DNA of 64,000 nucleotides from Streptomyces sp. CB02009 (GCF_001905825.1 NZ_LIVV01000001.1:35473-99472); one strand, 5' to 3'; positions 7,956 to 16,623 are shown, counted from the first letter of the stretch. The notes: generated by a model not told the origin, from the sequence alone. Made by a program: numbers and translations.

Positions 7956-9050
7956 TCAGGACGCCGGAGCGGACGGACCGGCCCGGTCAGAGCCCTCGGC
8001 CCAGGACCGTGCCACCTCGCCGAGTGCGCCCACCGCGTCCTCGGCCGACTCCCTGCCGCCGCGCACCGACCGGTTGAACTCGACGTGCAGGAACGGCACG
8101 CGCAGCGCGGCGGCCCGTACGCCTTGGACGTTCCTGCGGCCCTCCAGGTCGCCGCACTCCTCGCCGTCGGCACGGCACACCGCCAGCCCGCGCAGATCGA
8201 GCGCGTCCGCGAGCCGCTCCGCCGGCCGCCGTGCCGCGTCCCCGCGGCCGGTGGAGACCACCACGTCCTCGCCCGGCAGCGATTCGTCGGCGAACCCGTG
8301 CACCTGCAGCGCCGGCAGTCCCTGCCCGGCGAGCATGGCGCAGACCGCGTCGAACACGGTGTCCTCGCGATGCGCGACGTCCGCACCGCCTCCGCCGTCC
8401 GCGTCGCGGTGCGCACCCGCCAGGACCAGGACGCCGCGGGGCGCCGAGAGCAGGGTGCCGACGGCCAGCCGCTCGCTGTGCAGATCGGCGACCGGATGGG
8501 GTGCCTGCACGGTCCAGCGGGGCCGCCCGCCGCCCAGGCTCACGTACACACGACCCCAGCCGCGCTGCCGGGCCACGCCCGCGTCCTCGTCGGCCAGTTC
8601 GGCGAACGCGCGGCCGCCGGTCCGGTCCCGCAGCGTGCGCACGGTCCAGCCCACCGCGGCCAGCCGCTCCCGCGCCGAGGACAGCTCGCCGTCGAGGGTG
8701 AGGCGCACGCCGTCGGCCACCGCACGGCGCTGCGCGAGGTCCGGCCCCCGGTAGCCCCCGCGCGCGGAGAGCTTGCCGGTGAACGCGGTGACCCGGCTCC
8801 TGAGGTCCACGACCGTCTCGGCCGACGCCCCGGACCCGGAGGGCCGCGGCGTCGCCGACGCGCCGTCGGAGCCGGCCGGGCCGCCGGAGCAGCCGGTCGT
8901 ACCGACCAGGAGCAGGACCAGCAGCGCCGCGAGCGCTGCGGCGACAGAGGGCCGGACGGTCGCCGCGGAGCGGGCCCCGGCCCGCACGCCGCGGTGCACG
9001 GCACCCACGCCTGGCCGAGGAGCTGAACCGGAGATGAACGAGGACCGCAT
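7956..9050 (-). CDS. secreted hydrolase-like protein beside the polymer locus
   Basis: Up to 364 residues. The N-terminus has a hydrophobic core AALAALLVLLLVGTTGCSGG ending in a Cys, so a lipoprotein or secreted protein is likely (the lipobox is not canonical). The mature part contains His/Asp/Glu-rich motifs APHPVADLHSE, GAHRDAD, DVAHREDTVF, QVHGFADE and FLHVEFNRSVR, a pattern suggesting a metal-dependent hydrolase of a carboxypeptidase/amidohydrolase kind. I cannot name the family. It is divergent from the sensor protein of the poly-gamma-glutamate-type locus, so depolymerisation or trimming of that polymer is a reasonable guess. The start is uncertain: ATG 9050, or GTGs at 9008 and 8999. 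Confidence 0.6.
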   Translation of the reverse strand: MRSSFISGSAPRPGVGAVHRGVRAGARSAATVRPSVAAALAALLVLLLVGTTGCSGGPAGSDGASATPRPSGSGASAETVVDLRSRVTAFTGKLSARGGYRGPDLAQRRAVADGVRLTLDGELSSARERLAAVGWTVRTLRDRTGGRAFAELADEDAGVARQRGWGRVYVSLGGGRPRWTVQAPHPVADLHSERLAVGTLLSAPRGVLVLAGAHRDADGGGGADVAHREDTVFDAVCAMLAGQGLPALQVHGFADESLPGEDVVVSTGRGDAARRPAERLADALDLRGLAVCRADGEECGDLEGRRNVQGVRAAALRVPFLHVEFNRSVRGGRESAEDAVGALGEVARSWAEGSDRAGPSAPAS

Positions 9051-11421
9051 GACCGCCGATTCAACAGGACGCCACCCGCGTCACGCATCCGGGCCCCCTC
9101 TCCGCACCGCGCCACGGCGCTCGCGGCGGCGGCCCAAGACCCGGCGCCGCGCCGACATGCCCCTGCTCGGGGGCGTCCGGCCGCCGATAGCCGCCCTGCT
9201 TGTCGTCCTGCTCGCGGTGGCCGCCACCACCGTGGTGCTCCTGCGCGACCAGGAGCGGGCCACCGTCGACAGTGCGGTGCTGACTCTTCAGGAGCGCATC
9301 GCCGAGGACGGCGCGCTGTCGCTGCGCGCCTCGCTCGACGAGAGCGTCACCGACCTGCGGCGTGCCGCGCGCTCCTTCGACATGGCGGGCGACCGTTCCG
9401 ACGCGCAGATCCTCGACGGACTCGACGCCGCCTACGACAAGTGGCGCGGCAAGGCCGTGATCGACCCGGCCCGCGGCACCCTGCTCGCGGCCAGTGGCGA
9501 GACCATCCCGCTGGACTCGACCGGCGACCGCAGGACCGTCGACGGCGTCATCCAGCCCAAGCTGGTCCGGCTCGGCACCGGCGAGACCCGCGTCCTGGCC
9601 TTCGCACCCCTCGCCGCGCGGCGAGGTGCGGGGCCGCGCCTCCTGGTGACCTCCGGCACGCTGTCGGTGCCGACCGCCGCGAGCGGCGACTCCCGGGCGA
9701 CGGCCGTGCTCGGCCCCGACGGCGCGGTGCTGGCCGCGAACGGTCCCGAACCGGCACGGAAGGCGCTCCTCGCGGCGGGCGGTCCGCTCGCGAACGCCGA
9801 GGACGACGGCGCCGGCAAGGCCCCCGCCGGCTCGCGCGCAGTGGTGCACGGCGGCGTACGGCACGCGACCGGCCACGGGGCGATCGCGGCCGCCGACGGT
9901 GAGCGGGCCACTCCCGCCCAGGGCCTCGGGCTGACCGTGGCGACCGCGGTGCGCGTCGATGACAGCCCGGTCGTGCTGAGCACCCAGATCTTCGGCCTGG
10001 CCTGCGCCGGGCTGCTCATCGCCGTCGCCCTGCTGATCTCCCTGCTGCTGTACCTCTTCCTGCAACGCCCGCTGCTGCGGCTCTACGGGGAGAGCCGCCG
10101 CCTCGCCGGCGGCGACCTGGCCCGAGCGGTGACCGTGCCCCGCTTCGGCGAGGGCGCGCGGATCGGCCACGCGCTGGAGCGGCTCCGGCTCCGTCTGCTC
10201 GGCGCACCGCACGACGCGCCGCCCGGGCCCGCCCGCCGCCGCGTCGGCGCGGGGTTCGTCCTCGCGCTCTGCGCCGTGCTCGTCCTGCTGTGGTCGCTGC
10301 CGCTGCTCTTCCTGGTCCAGCGGGGGGACCGTACGGTCTCGGTGCCGCGGCGGCTGGTGGCGGACCAGCAGCTGCGTACGGACACGGTCGCCGCGCGGGT
10401 GCGCAAGGCACTCGGCGAGGGGTACGCGGACCTCGCGGCCGTCGCGCAGACGGTCGGAGACCTGGAACCGGCCGCGGTCGGCGAGGCCCTGGAGCGCATG
10501 CGGGAGGAGAGCAAGCGCTACCGGTCCCTGTACGTCGTCAGGAACGGCACGGTGACGGCCCGCTCCGGCGACCTCCCCCAGGATGCCGCGATCGGCGCGG
10601 TCCCGGCCGGAAGGGGCCAGGCTGCGGGGGGCGAGGCCGCGAAGGGCCCGGGCGGAGGGGAGGACCAAGGAAAGGCCCCCGGCGGAGTGGAGCCGGGAGG
10701 GAAAGCTCCGAGCGGAGGGGAGCAGGCCGGACAGGACCGCGCGGGCCGGGTCGTCCAGGTCAACACCTCCGGCAAGGAGCCCGTGATCGCGGCCTACGCC
10801 GCCGTCCCCGGGCAGCGGGACGTCACCGTCGTCGGCGAGTTCGGGCCGCAGTTCCTGGTGACCCTGGTCAGCAGGCCCGGCATGGGCCGCGTCCACCTCG
10901 TCGACGCCGGGAGGCGGATCATCGCCGCGGACAGCCGGGAGGGCTTCCTCGCCTTCGACCGTCTCTCCGGTCACGGCCTCGACCGGCTGACCCAGGAGGT
11001 GGCACGCGCGCACCGGTCCCGCTCGCGGGTGGTACGCGGCGAGCCGACGGTGATCACCGCCGCGGCACCGCTCAAGGGCACCGGCGCCACCCGGGAACTC
11101 GACTGGCAGGTGGTGAGCGCCCAGCCCGGCACCTGGACGACACTCCCCGAGTACGTCGCCCAGCGCCGCACCATGCTCGCCGGGCTGCTCGGCAGCGCCG
11201 CGGCCGTGGCATGCCTCGGCTGGCTGCACATCGTCGTCGTACGCCCCCTGCGCTCCCTCGCCGCCCACGCCGAGAACCTCGCCGACGGAGACCGGCGCAC
11301 CGTGCTGTTCCCGCAGCACCACGACGAGGTCGGTGCCGTGATGCGCACGATGGAACTGATCCGGCAGCAGATCCACGAAGAGCCACGCACGCGCATCCCC
11401 ACCCCTCACGGAAGGAACTGA
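9049..11421 (+). CDS. duplicated sensor/HAMP membrane protein without output domain
   Basis: About 790 residues. Visible order: basic cytosolic head; membrane segment around 46-65; extracytoplasmic sensor-like domain to about 305; membrane segment around 310-338; HAMP-like helix pair (RPLLRLYGESRRLAGGDLARA) around 340-385; membrane segment around 401-424; a second extracytoplasmic domain, interrupted by a Gly/Lys/Glu repeat linker around 521-566; membrane segment around 708-730; second HAMP (VRPLRSLAAHAENLADGDRR). It ends after the HAMP with no kinase, cyclase or methyl-accepting domain. ATG 9049 has GAGG 5 bases upstream. Its stop is 5 bp before the PgsB start, so it is probably the first gene of that operon and may gate polymer synthesis. 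Confidence 0.75.
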   Translation: MTADSTGRHPRHASGPPLRTAPRRSRRRPKTRRRADMPLLGGVRPPIAALLVVLLAVAATTVVLLRDQERATVDSAVLTLQERIAEDGALSLRASLDESVTDLRRAARSFDMAGDRSDAQILDGLDAAYDKWRGKAVIDPARGTLLAASGETIPLDSTGDRRTVDGVIQPKLVRLGTGETRVLAFAPLAARRGAGPRLLVTSGTLSVPTAASGDSRATAVLGPDGAVLAANGPEPARKALLAAGGPLANAEDDGAGKAPAGSRAVVHGGVRHATGHGAIAAADGERATPAQGLGLTVATAVRVDDSPVVLSTQIFGLACAGLLIAVALLISLLLYLFLQRPLLRLYGESRRLAGGDLARAVTVPRFGEGARIGHALERLRLRLLGAPHDAPPGPARRRVGAGFVLALCAVLVLLWSLPLLFLVQRGDRTVSVPRRLVADQQLRTDTVAARVRKALGEGYADLAAVAQTVGDLEPAAVGEALERMREESKRYRSLYVVRNGTVTARSGDLPQDAAIGAVPAGRGQAAGGEAAKGPGGGEDQGKAPGGVEPGGKAPSGGEQAGQDRAGRVVQVNTSGKEPVIAAYAAVPGQRDVTVVGEFGPQFLVTLVSRPGMGRVHLVDAGRRIIAADSREGFLAFDRLSGHGLDRLTQEVARAHRSRSRVVRGEPTVITAAAPLKGTGATRELDWQVVSAQPGTWTTLPEYVAQRRTMLAGLLGSAAAVACLGWLHIVVVRPLRSLAAHAENLADGDRRTVLFPQHHDEVGAVMRTMELIRQQIHEEPRTRIPTPHGRN

Positions 11422-11426
11422 CGGTC

Positions 11427-12839
11427 GTGCTCTATCTCTATCTGGTCCTGCTGGTGTCGAGCGCGGTGCTGTTCGTCGCGGGCGTCGTCGAGCAGCGGAG
11501 GCACCTCGCGAGCCTGGAGTCCATCCCGACCCGGGTGCTCGTCAACGGCATCCGCGGCAAGAGCTCCATCACCCGGCTGTGCGCGGGTGCCCTGCGCGGC
11601 GGCGGCCTCGTCACCGTCGCGAAGACGACGGGGACGGCGGCCCGCTTCATCCACCCGGACGCCACGGAGGAGCCGGTCTACCGCAAGTTCGGCATCGCCA
11701 ACGTCGTCGAACAGGTCGGCATCGTCCGCCGGGCGGCCGCCTACCGGCCCGACGCGCTGGTCATCGAGTGCATGGCCGTGATGCCGGCGCTCCAGGAGGT
11801 CAACCAGACCAAGCTCATCCGCTCCACGATCGGCGTCCTGTGCAACGTACGGGAGGACCATCTGGAGGAGATGGGACCGACGCTGGACGACGTGGCGCGC
11901 TCCCTGTGCCGCTCCATGCCGTACGACGGCATCTGCGTCACCGCCGAACGCGACCGGCTCGACATCCTCCAGGAGGAGGCGGACCGGCGGCGCTGCACGC
12001 TGGTTCCGGTCGACCCGGAGACGGTCAGCGACGAGGAACTGCGCGGATTCAGCTGGTTCACGTTCAAGGAGAACGTGGCCATCGCGCTGAAGGTCGCCGA
12101 ACTGCTCGGTGTGGAACGGCAGACGGCCCTCCGGGGCATGTACGACGCGCCCCCGGACCCCGGAGTCCTGTCCGTGGAGCGCTACGAGGCGCCCGGCGGC
12201 AAGCGGCTGCGCTTCGCGAACGTCTTCGCGGCCAACGACCCCGAGTCCACCCTGATGAACATCCACCAGCTGCTCGATCTCGGGGCGGTCCAGCGGCCGT
12301 TGAACGTCCTGATCAACTGCCGTCCCGACCGCGTCGAGCGCAACGGCCAGATGGGCCAGATCGTCCCGGAACTCGCCCCGGACCAGGTGTTCCTGATCGG
12401 CCACCCCACCAAGAGCGCCGCGGACGCGATTCCCGCCGAGTGGCGCGACCGCGTGGTCGACCTCGGCGGCGACCGCCGGGACGCCCGAGAGGTCCTGGAC
12501 CGGATCGTCGAACACCTCGGCCCCCGCTCCTCGCTCGTGGCCATCGGCAACATCCACGGCCAGGGAGAACTGCTCCTGGAGGAACTTGCGGAACTGCCGC
12601 CGGACGAAGGGCCGGAGGAGCTGCCGGACGAAGGGCCGGAGGAGCTGTCCGTGTGCGTGACCGGCGGGGACACGCAGGTCCTTCCCGTGTACGAGGCCGA
12701 CGCCTCCGCGTATCGGGACCGGGTCCAGGACGCGTACCAGGCGCCGTATCCGTACCCGTACCAGGACCCGTATCCGTACCCGTACCAGGACCCGTACCCC
12801 CACCACGACTACCGGCACCCCACAGGAGAGCCCCGTTGA
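11427..12839 (+). CDS. pgsB: PgsB/CapB-type poly-gamma-glutamate synthase ligase
   Basis: About 470 residues from GTG 11427. PgsB/CapB belongs to the Mur-ligase-like ATP-dependent amide ligases and joins glutamates through the gamma-carboxyl at the membrane. A membrane segment at the extreme N-terminus (YLYLVLLVSSAVLFVAGVV) precedes the P-loop-like GIRGKSSITR around residue 37. TTGTAARFIHPD, CMAVMPALQE, LCNVREDHLEEMG and FKENVAIALKVAE are family-typical, as is INCRPDRVERNGQMG. The last 70 residues are unusual: acidic repeats (LPDEGPEE) and Tyr/Pro repeats (QDPYPYPY). It is coupled to pgsC by a TTGA overlap. The polymer could be glutamate or another amino acid; no data here decide. Confidence 0.88.
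   Translation: MLYLYLVLLVSSAVLFVAGVVEQRRHLASLESIPTRVLVNGIRGKSSITRLCAGALRGGGLVTVAKTTGTAARFIHPDATEEPVYRKFGIANVVEQVGIVRRAAAYRPDALVIECMAVMPALQEVNQTKLIRSTIGVLCNVREDHLEEMGPTLDDVARSLCRSMPYDGICVTAERDRLDILQEEADRRRCTLVPVDPETVSDEELRGFSWFTFKENVAIALKVAELLGVERQTALRGMYDAPPDPGVLSVERYEAPGGKRLRFANVFAANDPESTLMNIHQLLDLGAVQRPLNVLINCRPDRVERNGQMGQIVPELAPDQVFLIGHPTKSAADAIPAEWRDRVVDLGGDRRDAREVLDRIVEHLGPRSSLVAIGNIHGQGELLLEELAELPPDEGPEELPDEGPEELSVCVTGGDTQVLPVYEADASAYRDRVQDAYQAPYPYPYQDPYPYPYQDPYPHHDYRHPTGEPR
12720..12825. repeat. TACCCGTACCAGGACCCG repeats at the pgsB 3' end
   Basis: Short in-frame repeats of about 24 bp encoding Tyr-Pro-Tyr-Pro-Tyr-Gln-Asp-Pro units at the PgsB C-terminus. An adjacent 24-bp duplication (about 12597-12644) encodes LPDEGPEE twice. 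Such tails are not part of the conserved ligase. Confidence 0.7.
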
Positions 12840-13318
12840 TCCCCGCCGTCCTCACTCCGGAGACAGCCGCTCTCGGCATCGCCCTCGGGCTTCTGTTCTC
12901 ACTCGTCTGCTACCTGACCACCAATCTCTCGCCCGGCGGCATGATCACCCCCGGCTGGCTCGCGCTCACCCTGGTGCAGGACCTGCGGCTCGCCGCCATG
13001 GTGCTGGGCGTCACCGCCGCCACGTACACCGGCTCGGTGCTGCTCCAGAAGGTCGTCATCCTCTACGGCAAGCGCCTGTTCGCCGCGGTCGTGCTGATGG
13101 GAGTGCTGCTGCAGGCCACCGTGTACGTGCTGCTGCGCAGGGAGTTCCCGATGCTCTACGGCACGCAGACCCTCGGGTTCATCGTGCCCGGCCTGATCGC
13201 CTACCAGCTCGTCCGGCAGCCCCGGGGAGCCACCCTGCTCGCCACCAGCGCCGTCGCGCTCGCCACCTATGTGGTGCTGACGGCCGGAATCCTGCTCGGA
13301 GTGATGCCCGGTGCGTGA
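12836..13318 (+). CDS. pgsC: PgsC/CapC-type poly-gamma-glutamate synthase membrane subunit
   Basis: About 160 residues, almost entirely hydrophobic, with five or so membrane helices. The phrases TTNLSPGGMITPGWLAL and TLGFIVPGLIAYQL are typical of PgsC/CapC, which forms the membrane part of the synthase with PgsB. Start is TTG at 12836 overlapping the pgsB stop (TTGA), with AGGAG at 12823-12827, 8 bases away. The end overlaps the NlpC/P60 gene by 8 bp. The pair PgsB-PgsC is the minimal catalytic core in known systems; the usual third gene (PgsA/CapA phosphatase-like exporter) is not next to it. Confidence 0.87.
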   Translation: MIPAVLTPETAALGIALGLLFSLVCYLTTNLSPGGMITPGWLALTLVQDLRLAAMVLGVTAATYTGSVLLQKVVILYGKRLFAAVVLMGVLLQATVYVLLRREFPMLYGTQTLGFIVPGLIAYQLVRQPRGATLLATSAVALATYVVLTAGILLGVMPGA

Positions 13319-14360
13319 CACGACCCTTCGCCGCCGCCGTACGCGCGGTGCGCTCGCGGCGGTGGCCGTCGCCGGCCTGCTCGGCACGTCCGTGTACCTG
13401 ACCGGCGAGCTGAACGAGGCCAGGACGCCGCCCCCGCCGCCCGACGTGGCGGACACGGGCGCGACACAGACCTCCCACCGCGGACCGACCTACGAGCGGC
13501 TCCGCGACCCGGACCGCACGGTGGTCCGCGACGGGGACGGCGCGGTGGTGGCGAGCTTCACCGACGGCGCCCGTACGGCCGTGCTGGCCGGCCCCGTCCG
13601 TACGTTCGCCGAACCGCGTTTCACCCGGGCGAAGGTGGTCACGGACCGCTGGGTGCGTCTCCTTCCGCAGCCCTGGAAGCAGGGCGCCGAGAAGGAGCGC
13701 TGGTTCACCGCCTGGTTCGCGGCCGAGCGCACCAGCACCGAGCCCGACGTGATGGCCTTCACCCAGGAGTACCTGCACGCGGCGAAGGTCAGGAAGGACG
13801 CGCGCGGGGTCGCCTACGCCGGCGACGCGGGGTTCGGGCCGGTCAACCCCGACCCGAACGGCGACAAGCGCCTCGAGGAGTCGGACTTCTACGACTACCT
13901 CGGCATCCCCTACACCTTCCGCGACGGCACCGCCGTACGGCCCGACAAGGCCCGCCACCGCGCCGTCGACTGCTCCGGCTTCATGCGCCTGGTCCTCGGC
14001 TACCGGGCGCGCTTCCCGCTCGCGCCGAGCGACGACGAGGGCGACGGGCTGCCCCGTACGTCCGACGGCATGGCCCGCAGCGAGGTGGGCGTGGACGTCC
14101 TGGCGCTCACGGGGCGGCGCCCCGGCTCACTCGGCAAGCTCCAGCCGGGTGACCTGGTGTTCTTCGAGATCGATGCCCGTACGGGGCCGCGCCTCGACCA
14201 CGTCGGCATGTACATGGGCCTCGACACCGACGGGAAGCCCCGCTTCGTCTCCAGCCGAGAGGAGGCCGACGGACCCACCTTCGGCGACCTGGGCGGCACG
14301 GCGCGCCTCGACGGCGACGGCTTCTACGCGAAGGGGCTGCGGAGCGCCAAGCGCCTGTAG
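13311..14360 (+). CDS. NlpC/P60-type (C40) secreted hydrolase of the polymer operon
   Basis: 349 residues, GTG start overlapping the pgsC stop by 8 bp. A signal peptide or anchor (GALAAVAVAGLLGTSVYLTG, residues about 12-31) is followed by a Pro stretch and a domain rich in Arg/Val. The C-terminal half is NlpC/P60-like: VDCSGFMRLVLGY around 222 supplies the catalytic Cys, LQPGDLVFF the conserved GD motif, and LDHVGMYMG the catalytic His. NlpC/P60 enzymes cleave gamma-glutamyl bonds in peptidoglycan peptides or in poly-gamma-glutamate, so a role in release or trimming of the polymer fits the operon. It occupies the place where PgsA/CapA would be expected. Confidence 0.8.
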   Translation: MRDTTLRRRRTRGALAAVAVAGLLGTSVYLTGELNEARTPPPPPDVADTGATQTSHRGPTYERLRDPDRTVVRDGDGAVVASFTDGARTAVLAGPVRTFAEPRFTRAKVVTDRWVRLLPQPWKQGAEKERWFTAWFAAERTSTEPDVMAFTQEYLHAAKVRKDARGVAYAGDAGFGPVNPDPNGDKRLEESDFYDYLGIPYTFRDGTAVRPDKARHRAVDCSGFMRLVLGYRARFPLAPSDDEGDGLPRTSDGMARSEVGVDVLALTGRRPGSLGKLQPGDLVFFEIDARTGPRLDHVGMYMGLDTDGKPRFVSSREEADGPTFGDLGGTARLDGDGFYAKGLRSAKRL

Positions 14361-14370
14361 CCGGAGGAAC

Positions 14371-14413
14371 GCGACGACCGCCCCGGCCCGGAGAGGGCCG
14401 AGGCGGTCGTCGC
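14371..14413. terminator. terminator of the polymer operon
   Basis: A perfect 12-bp inverted repeat (GCGACGACCGCC at 14371-14382 with its complement at 14402-14413) and an inner GGCCC/GGGCC pairing, 10 bases after the NlpC/P60 stop. Convergent deiminase 2 ends at 14507, so it may act for both. Confidence 0.8.
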
Positions 14414-14426
14414 AGTCGCTGCTGTC

Positions 14427-14465
14427 GGTGCGGTCAGTGCGGTCAGTGCGGTCAGTGAGGTCGGG
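14427..14465. repeat. 9-bp tandem repeat GTGCGGTCA
   Basis: About four direct copies of GTGCGGTCA (last diverged) between the terminator and deiminase 2. It has no coding role visible; probably slippage-derived. Confidence 0.6.
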
Positions 14466-14506
14466 GTGGTCCGGCTCGCTCGTGACGCGCGGGCCGCCGC
14501 CCCGCG

Positions 14507-15664
14507 TCAGGCGGCGGGCTTGCCCGGCTGGTCGTGGGTGGAGCAGTGGATCCCGCCGCCGCCCGAGGCGATGGTGTCGATCGGGACCATCCGGATGTCG
14601 CGCTGGGGGAAGTGCTCCTGGAGGATGCCCTTGGCGCGGTTGTCGGCCTTACGGTCGCCGAACTTGGGCAGGAAGACCGCGTCGTTGGCGATGTAGAAGT
14701 TGGCGTACGTGGAGACGAAGTCGTCGCCCTCGCCGGTGATCCGGTCGAGGTCGGGCTGCGGCAGGTCGATGATCTCGAAGCGGCGGCCGCGCGCGTCGGT
14801 GGCCTTGCTGAGCACCGAGCGGGCCTGGTCGGCCGAGCGGGACCAGGAGTCCGGGGGAGTACCGGGGAAGGCCTGGTCCAGGAGGACCACGCCGGGGGCG
14901 ACGAAGCGGACGAGGCTGTCCACGTGGGCGTCGGTGATGTCCTCGCCGCGGACGCCCGCCAGCCAGACCACCTTCTCGACGCCGAGGGTGTCGATCAGCT
15001 CGTCCTCGATCTCGTCCCGGGTCATGCCCCGGTTGCGGTTGTCGTTGACGATCGAGCTCTCGGTGATGAGCAGGGTGCCCTCGCCGTCGGTCTCGAAGGA
15101 GCCGCCCTCGGCGACGAGGGGCGCCTCGACGCGGGGGATCCGGTACTTCCCGAGCAGGGTCTCGCCGACCAGGGCGTCGTTCCCGTGCTCCTGCTTGTTG
15201 CCCCAGCCGTTGAAGTTGACGTCGACGCCGACGACCTTGCCCTTCTCCTCGACGAAGAGGGGCACCGTGTCGCGGGCCCACAGGTCGTCGACGTCCAGCG
15301 GGATGACCTCCACGAGGGATCCGCACGCCCGCTGGGCCGCCTTCAGCTGCCCGGGCCTGGCCATCATGACGACCTCCTCGTACTCCGCGACCTCCCGCGC
15401 GATCCGCGCGATGTCCTTCCGTACGTACGGCAGGTCCTCCATCCAGACCGACTCCAGCGCCGGCCACGACATGAAGGTGCGGGTGTGGCTCTCCCACTCG
15501 GCGCCGAGCCGGCGCTCTCCGTCGTGCCCGCCGTCCGGCCTCGCGCCGCTGCCGGAGGCGGACGTGCCGGGGTCCGTGGGACCGCAGGCGGAAGCGCCGA
15601 GGACGAGCGCGCCTATCCCGGCGAAGGAGCGGAGGGCGGAGCGTCGGGAGGGGAGAAAGGTCAT
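14507..15664 (-). CDS. agmatine/peptidylarginine deiminase family lipoprotein 2
   Basis: About 385 residues from ATG 15664, which has GGAG 6 bases upstream; a longer frame extends to 15778 but lacks a better site. N-terminus MTFLPSRRSALRSFAG plus GIGALVLGASACG looks like a Tat-compatible lipoprotein signal with the Cys near residue 26. Family catalytic landmarks are intact: DDLWARD, DITDAHVD and GGGGIHC, plus NFNGWGNKQ and DNRNRG. So the enzyme is expected to sit on the outer face of the membrane. TetR2 lies upstream on the same strand, with an operator copy at 15836 in between. Sequence similarity to deiminases 1 and 4 is obvious by eye. Confidence 0.87.
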   Translation of the reverse strand: MTFLPSRRSALRSFAGIGALVLGASACGPTDPGTSASGSGARPDGGHDGERRLGAEWESHTRTFMSWPALESVWMEDLPYVRKDIARIAREVAEYEEVVMMARPGQLKAAQRACGSLVEVIPLDVDDLWARDTVPLFVEEKGKVVGVDVNFNGWGNKQEHGNDALVGETLLGKYRIPRVEAPLVAEGGSFETDGEGTLLITESSIVNDNRNRGMTRDEIEDELIDTLGVEKVVWLAGVRGEDITDAHVDSLVRFVAPGVVLLDQAFPGTPPDSWSRSADQARSVLSKATDARGRRFEIIDLPQPDLDRITGEGDDFVSTYANFYIANDAVFLPKFGDRKADNRAKGILQEHFPQRDIRMVPIDTIASGGGGIHCSTHDQPGKPAA

Positions 15665-15975
15665 CGTGGACTCCGATCGTGGACTGGCAGGACGGAGGCA
15701 TCCGGCCGCGGTGGGGGCACGGGGAGAGACGGCAGGGTCGTCACACGAGTCCTGCTTCAGAGGGTGCATCATCCGCACCGCGTACGCGCGTCACCGCGAC
15801 AGCGGTGACGGGCCTCATGTCAAGCACTGTCGCACTGACTGGAATTTCAGTCAAATCTCTCGACGGGGTGCGGTGGGGGCTTGATGGGGGTGCGATGGGG
15901 GCGCGACAGGGCTCGATGGCGGTGCGCGAGGCCGCTGTGCGGTGGTGAAGCGGTGGTGAGGCAGGTGCCTGTCTC
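15665..15975. other. 311-bp gap between deiminase 2 and TetR2
   Basis: Holds operator copy 3 (15836-15852) and short purine-rich direct repeats of the type GATGGGGGTGC near 15880-15920. No ORF with credible coding character was seen. Confidence 0.6.
15836..15853. promoter_or_regulatory. deiminase-regulon operator copy 3
   Basis: TGACTGGAATTTCAGTCA, palindromic apart from one base pair, 172 bp upstream of deiminase 2. Read on the minus strand it gives TTGACT as a -35 box pointing towards deiminase 2; the matching -10 is poor. Confidence 0.7.
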
Positions 15976-16569
15976 TCACGGTCGCGCGTGCGCCGCCAGG
16001 TGCGCGAGTTCCACCTCGATGGCATCGCCCAGCAGCTCGCGGGCGTGGTCCGGGCGCAGGACGCCGCTCAGCCGGCGCGCGCTGAGTCCTTCGCGCAGCG
16101 CGGTCAGGCGCTCGGCGGAGGCGTCGCGCTCCGCGGCGCTCGCGGCCGGTCGCGCGAGGGTGAGGAGTGCCGCGACATGCTGGACCCAGGCAGCGCTCGC
16201 CGCGGCGAGCGCCCCGCGCAGCTCGGGCTCGAAGATCGCACCGGCGCGCAGCTCGCTCCAGGTCGTGGCGTTCTCGTGCATCTCGGAGAGGGTCTCGAAC
16301 TCCAGCTGGAGGGCCATCCCGAGCAGCTCCCTCGGATCCATCGGTCTTTCGGAGCCCTGCCGCGCCAGGGAGTGCCGCTTCGCCCGGTCGGTGATGAACT
16401 CGAGCGTGTGCCGCAGGATGCCGGCCCGGTCCTTGAAGTGGTAGTAGACCAGCGCCGTCGACACGCCCGCCTCGGCCGCCAGCTCCTCCGTGCGGAGTCC
16501 GCGGACCCCTCGCCTGGCTATGGTGCGGGCGGCTGCTTCCAGGATCGCGGTTCTGCGGTCCGTCGCCAC
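15976..16569 (-). CDS. TetR family regulator 2 of the deiminase regulon
   Basis: 197 residues, GTG start with GGAGG 6 bases upstream. N-terminal ATDRRTAILEAAARTIARRG and recognition region AEAGVSTALVYYHFKDRAG are nearly identical to TetR1, and the C-terminal domain is related but more diverged. Lies upstream of deiminase 2 on the same strand, with operator copies 3 and 4 on either side. Operator 4 (16624) is shared with the divergent Ser/Thr kinase. Probably a repressor of itself, the deiminase and perhaps the kinase; inducer unknown. Duplication together with its deiminase is the simplest origin. Confidence 0.87.
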   Translation of the reverse strand: MATDRRTAILEAAARTIARRGVRGLRTEELAAEAGVSTALVYYHFKDRAGILRHTLEFITDRAKRHSLARQGSERPMDPRELLGMALQLEFETLSEMHENATTWSELRAGAIFEPELRGALAAASAAWVQHVAALLTLARPAASAAERDASAERLTALREGLSARRLSGVLRPDHARELLGDAIEVELAHLAAHARP

Positions 16570-16623
16570 GGGGTTCCTCCGTCCGTCAGGCGTCGCCGGT
16601 CATGGCGCATCATCGTCTCACAT

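Noticed and set aside
6390..9026. Long plus-strand open frame of 878 codons over deiminase 1 and the hydrolase-like gene
   Set aside because: Arg/Pro-rich shadow crossing a strong terminator; the deiminase frame is clearly the coding one.
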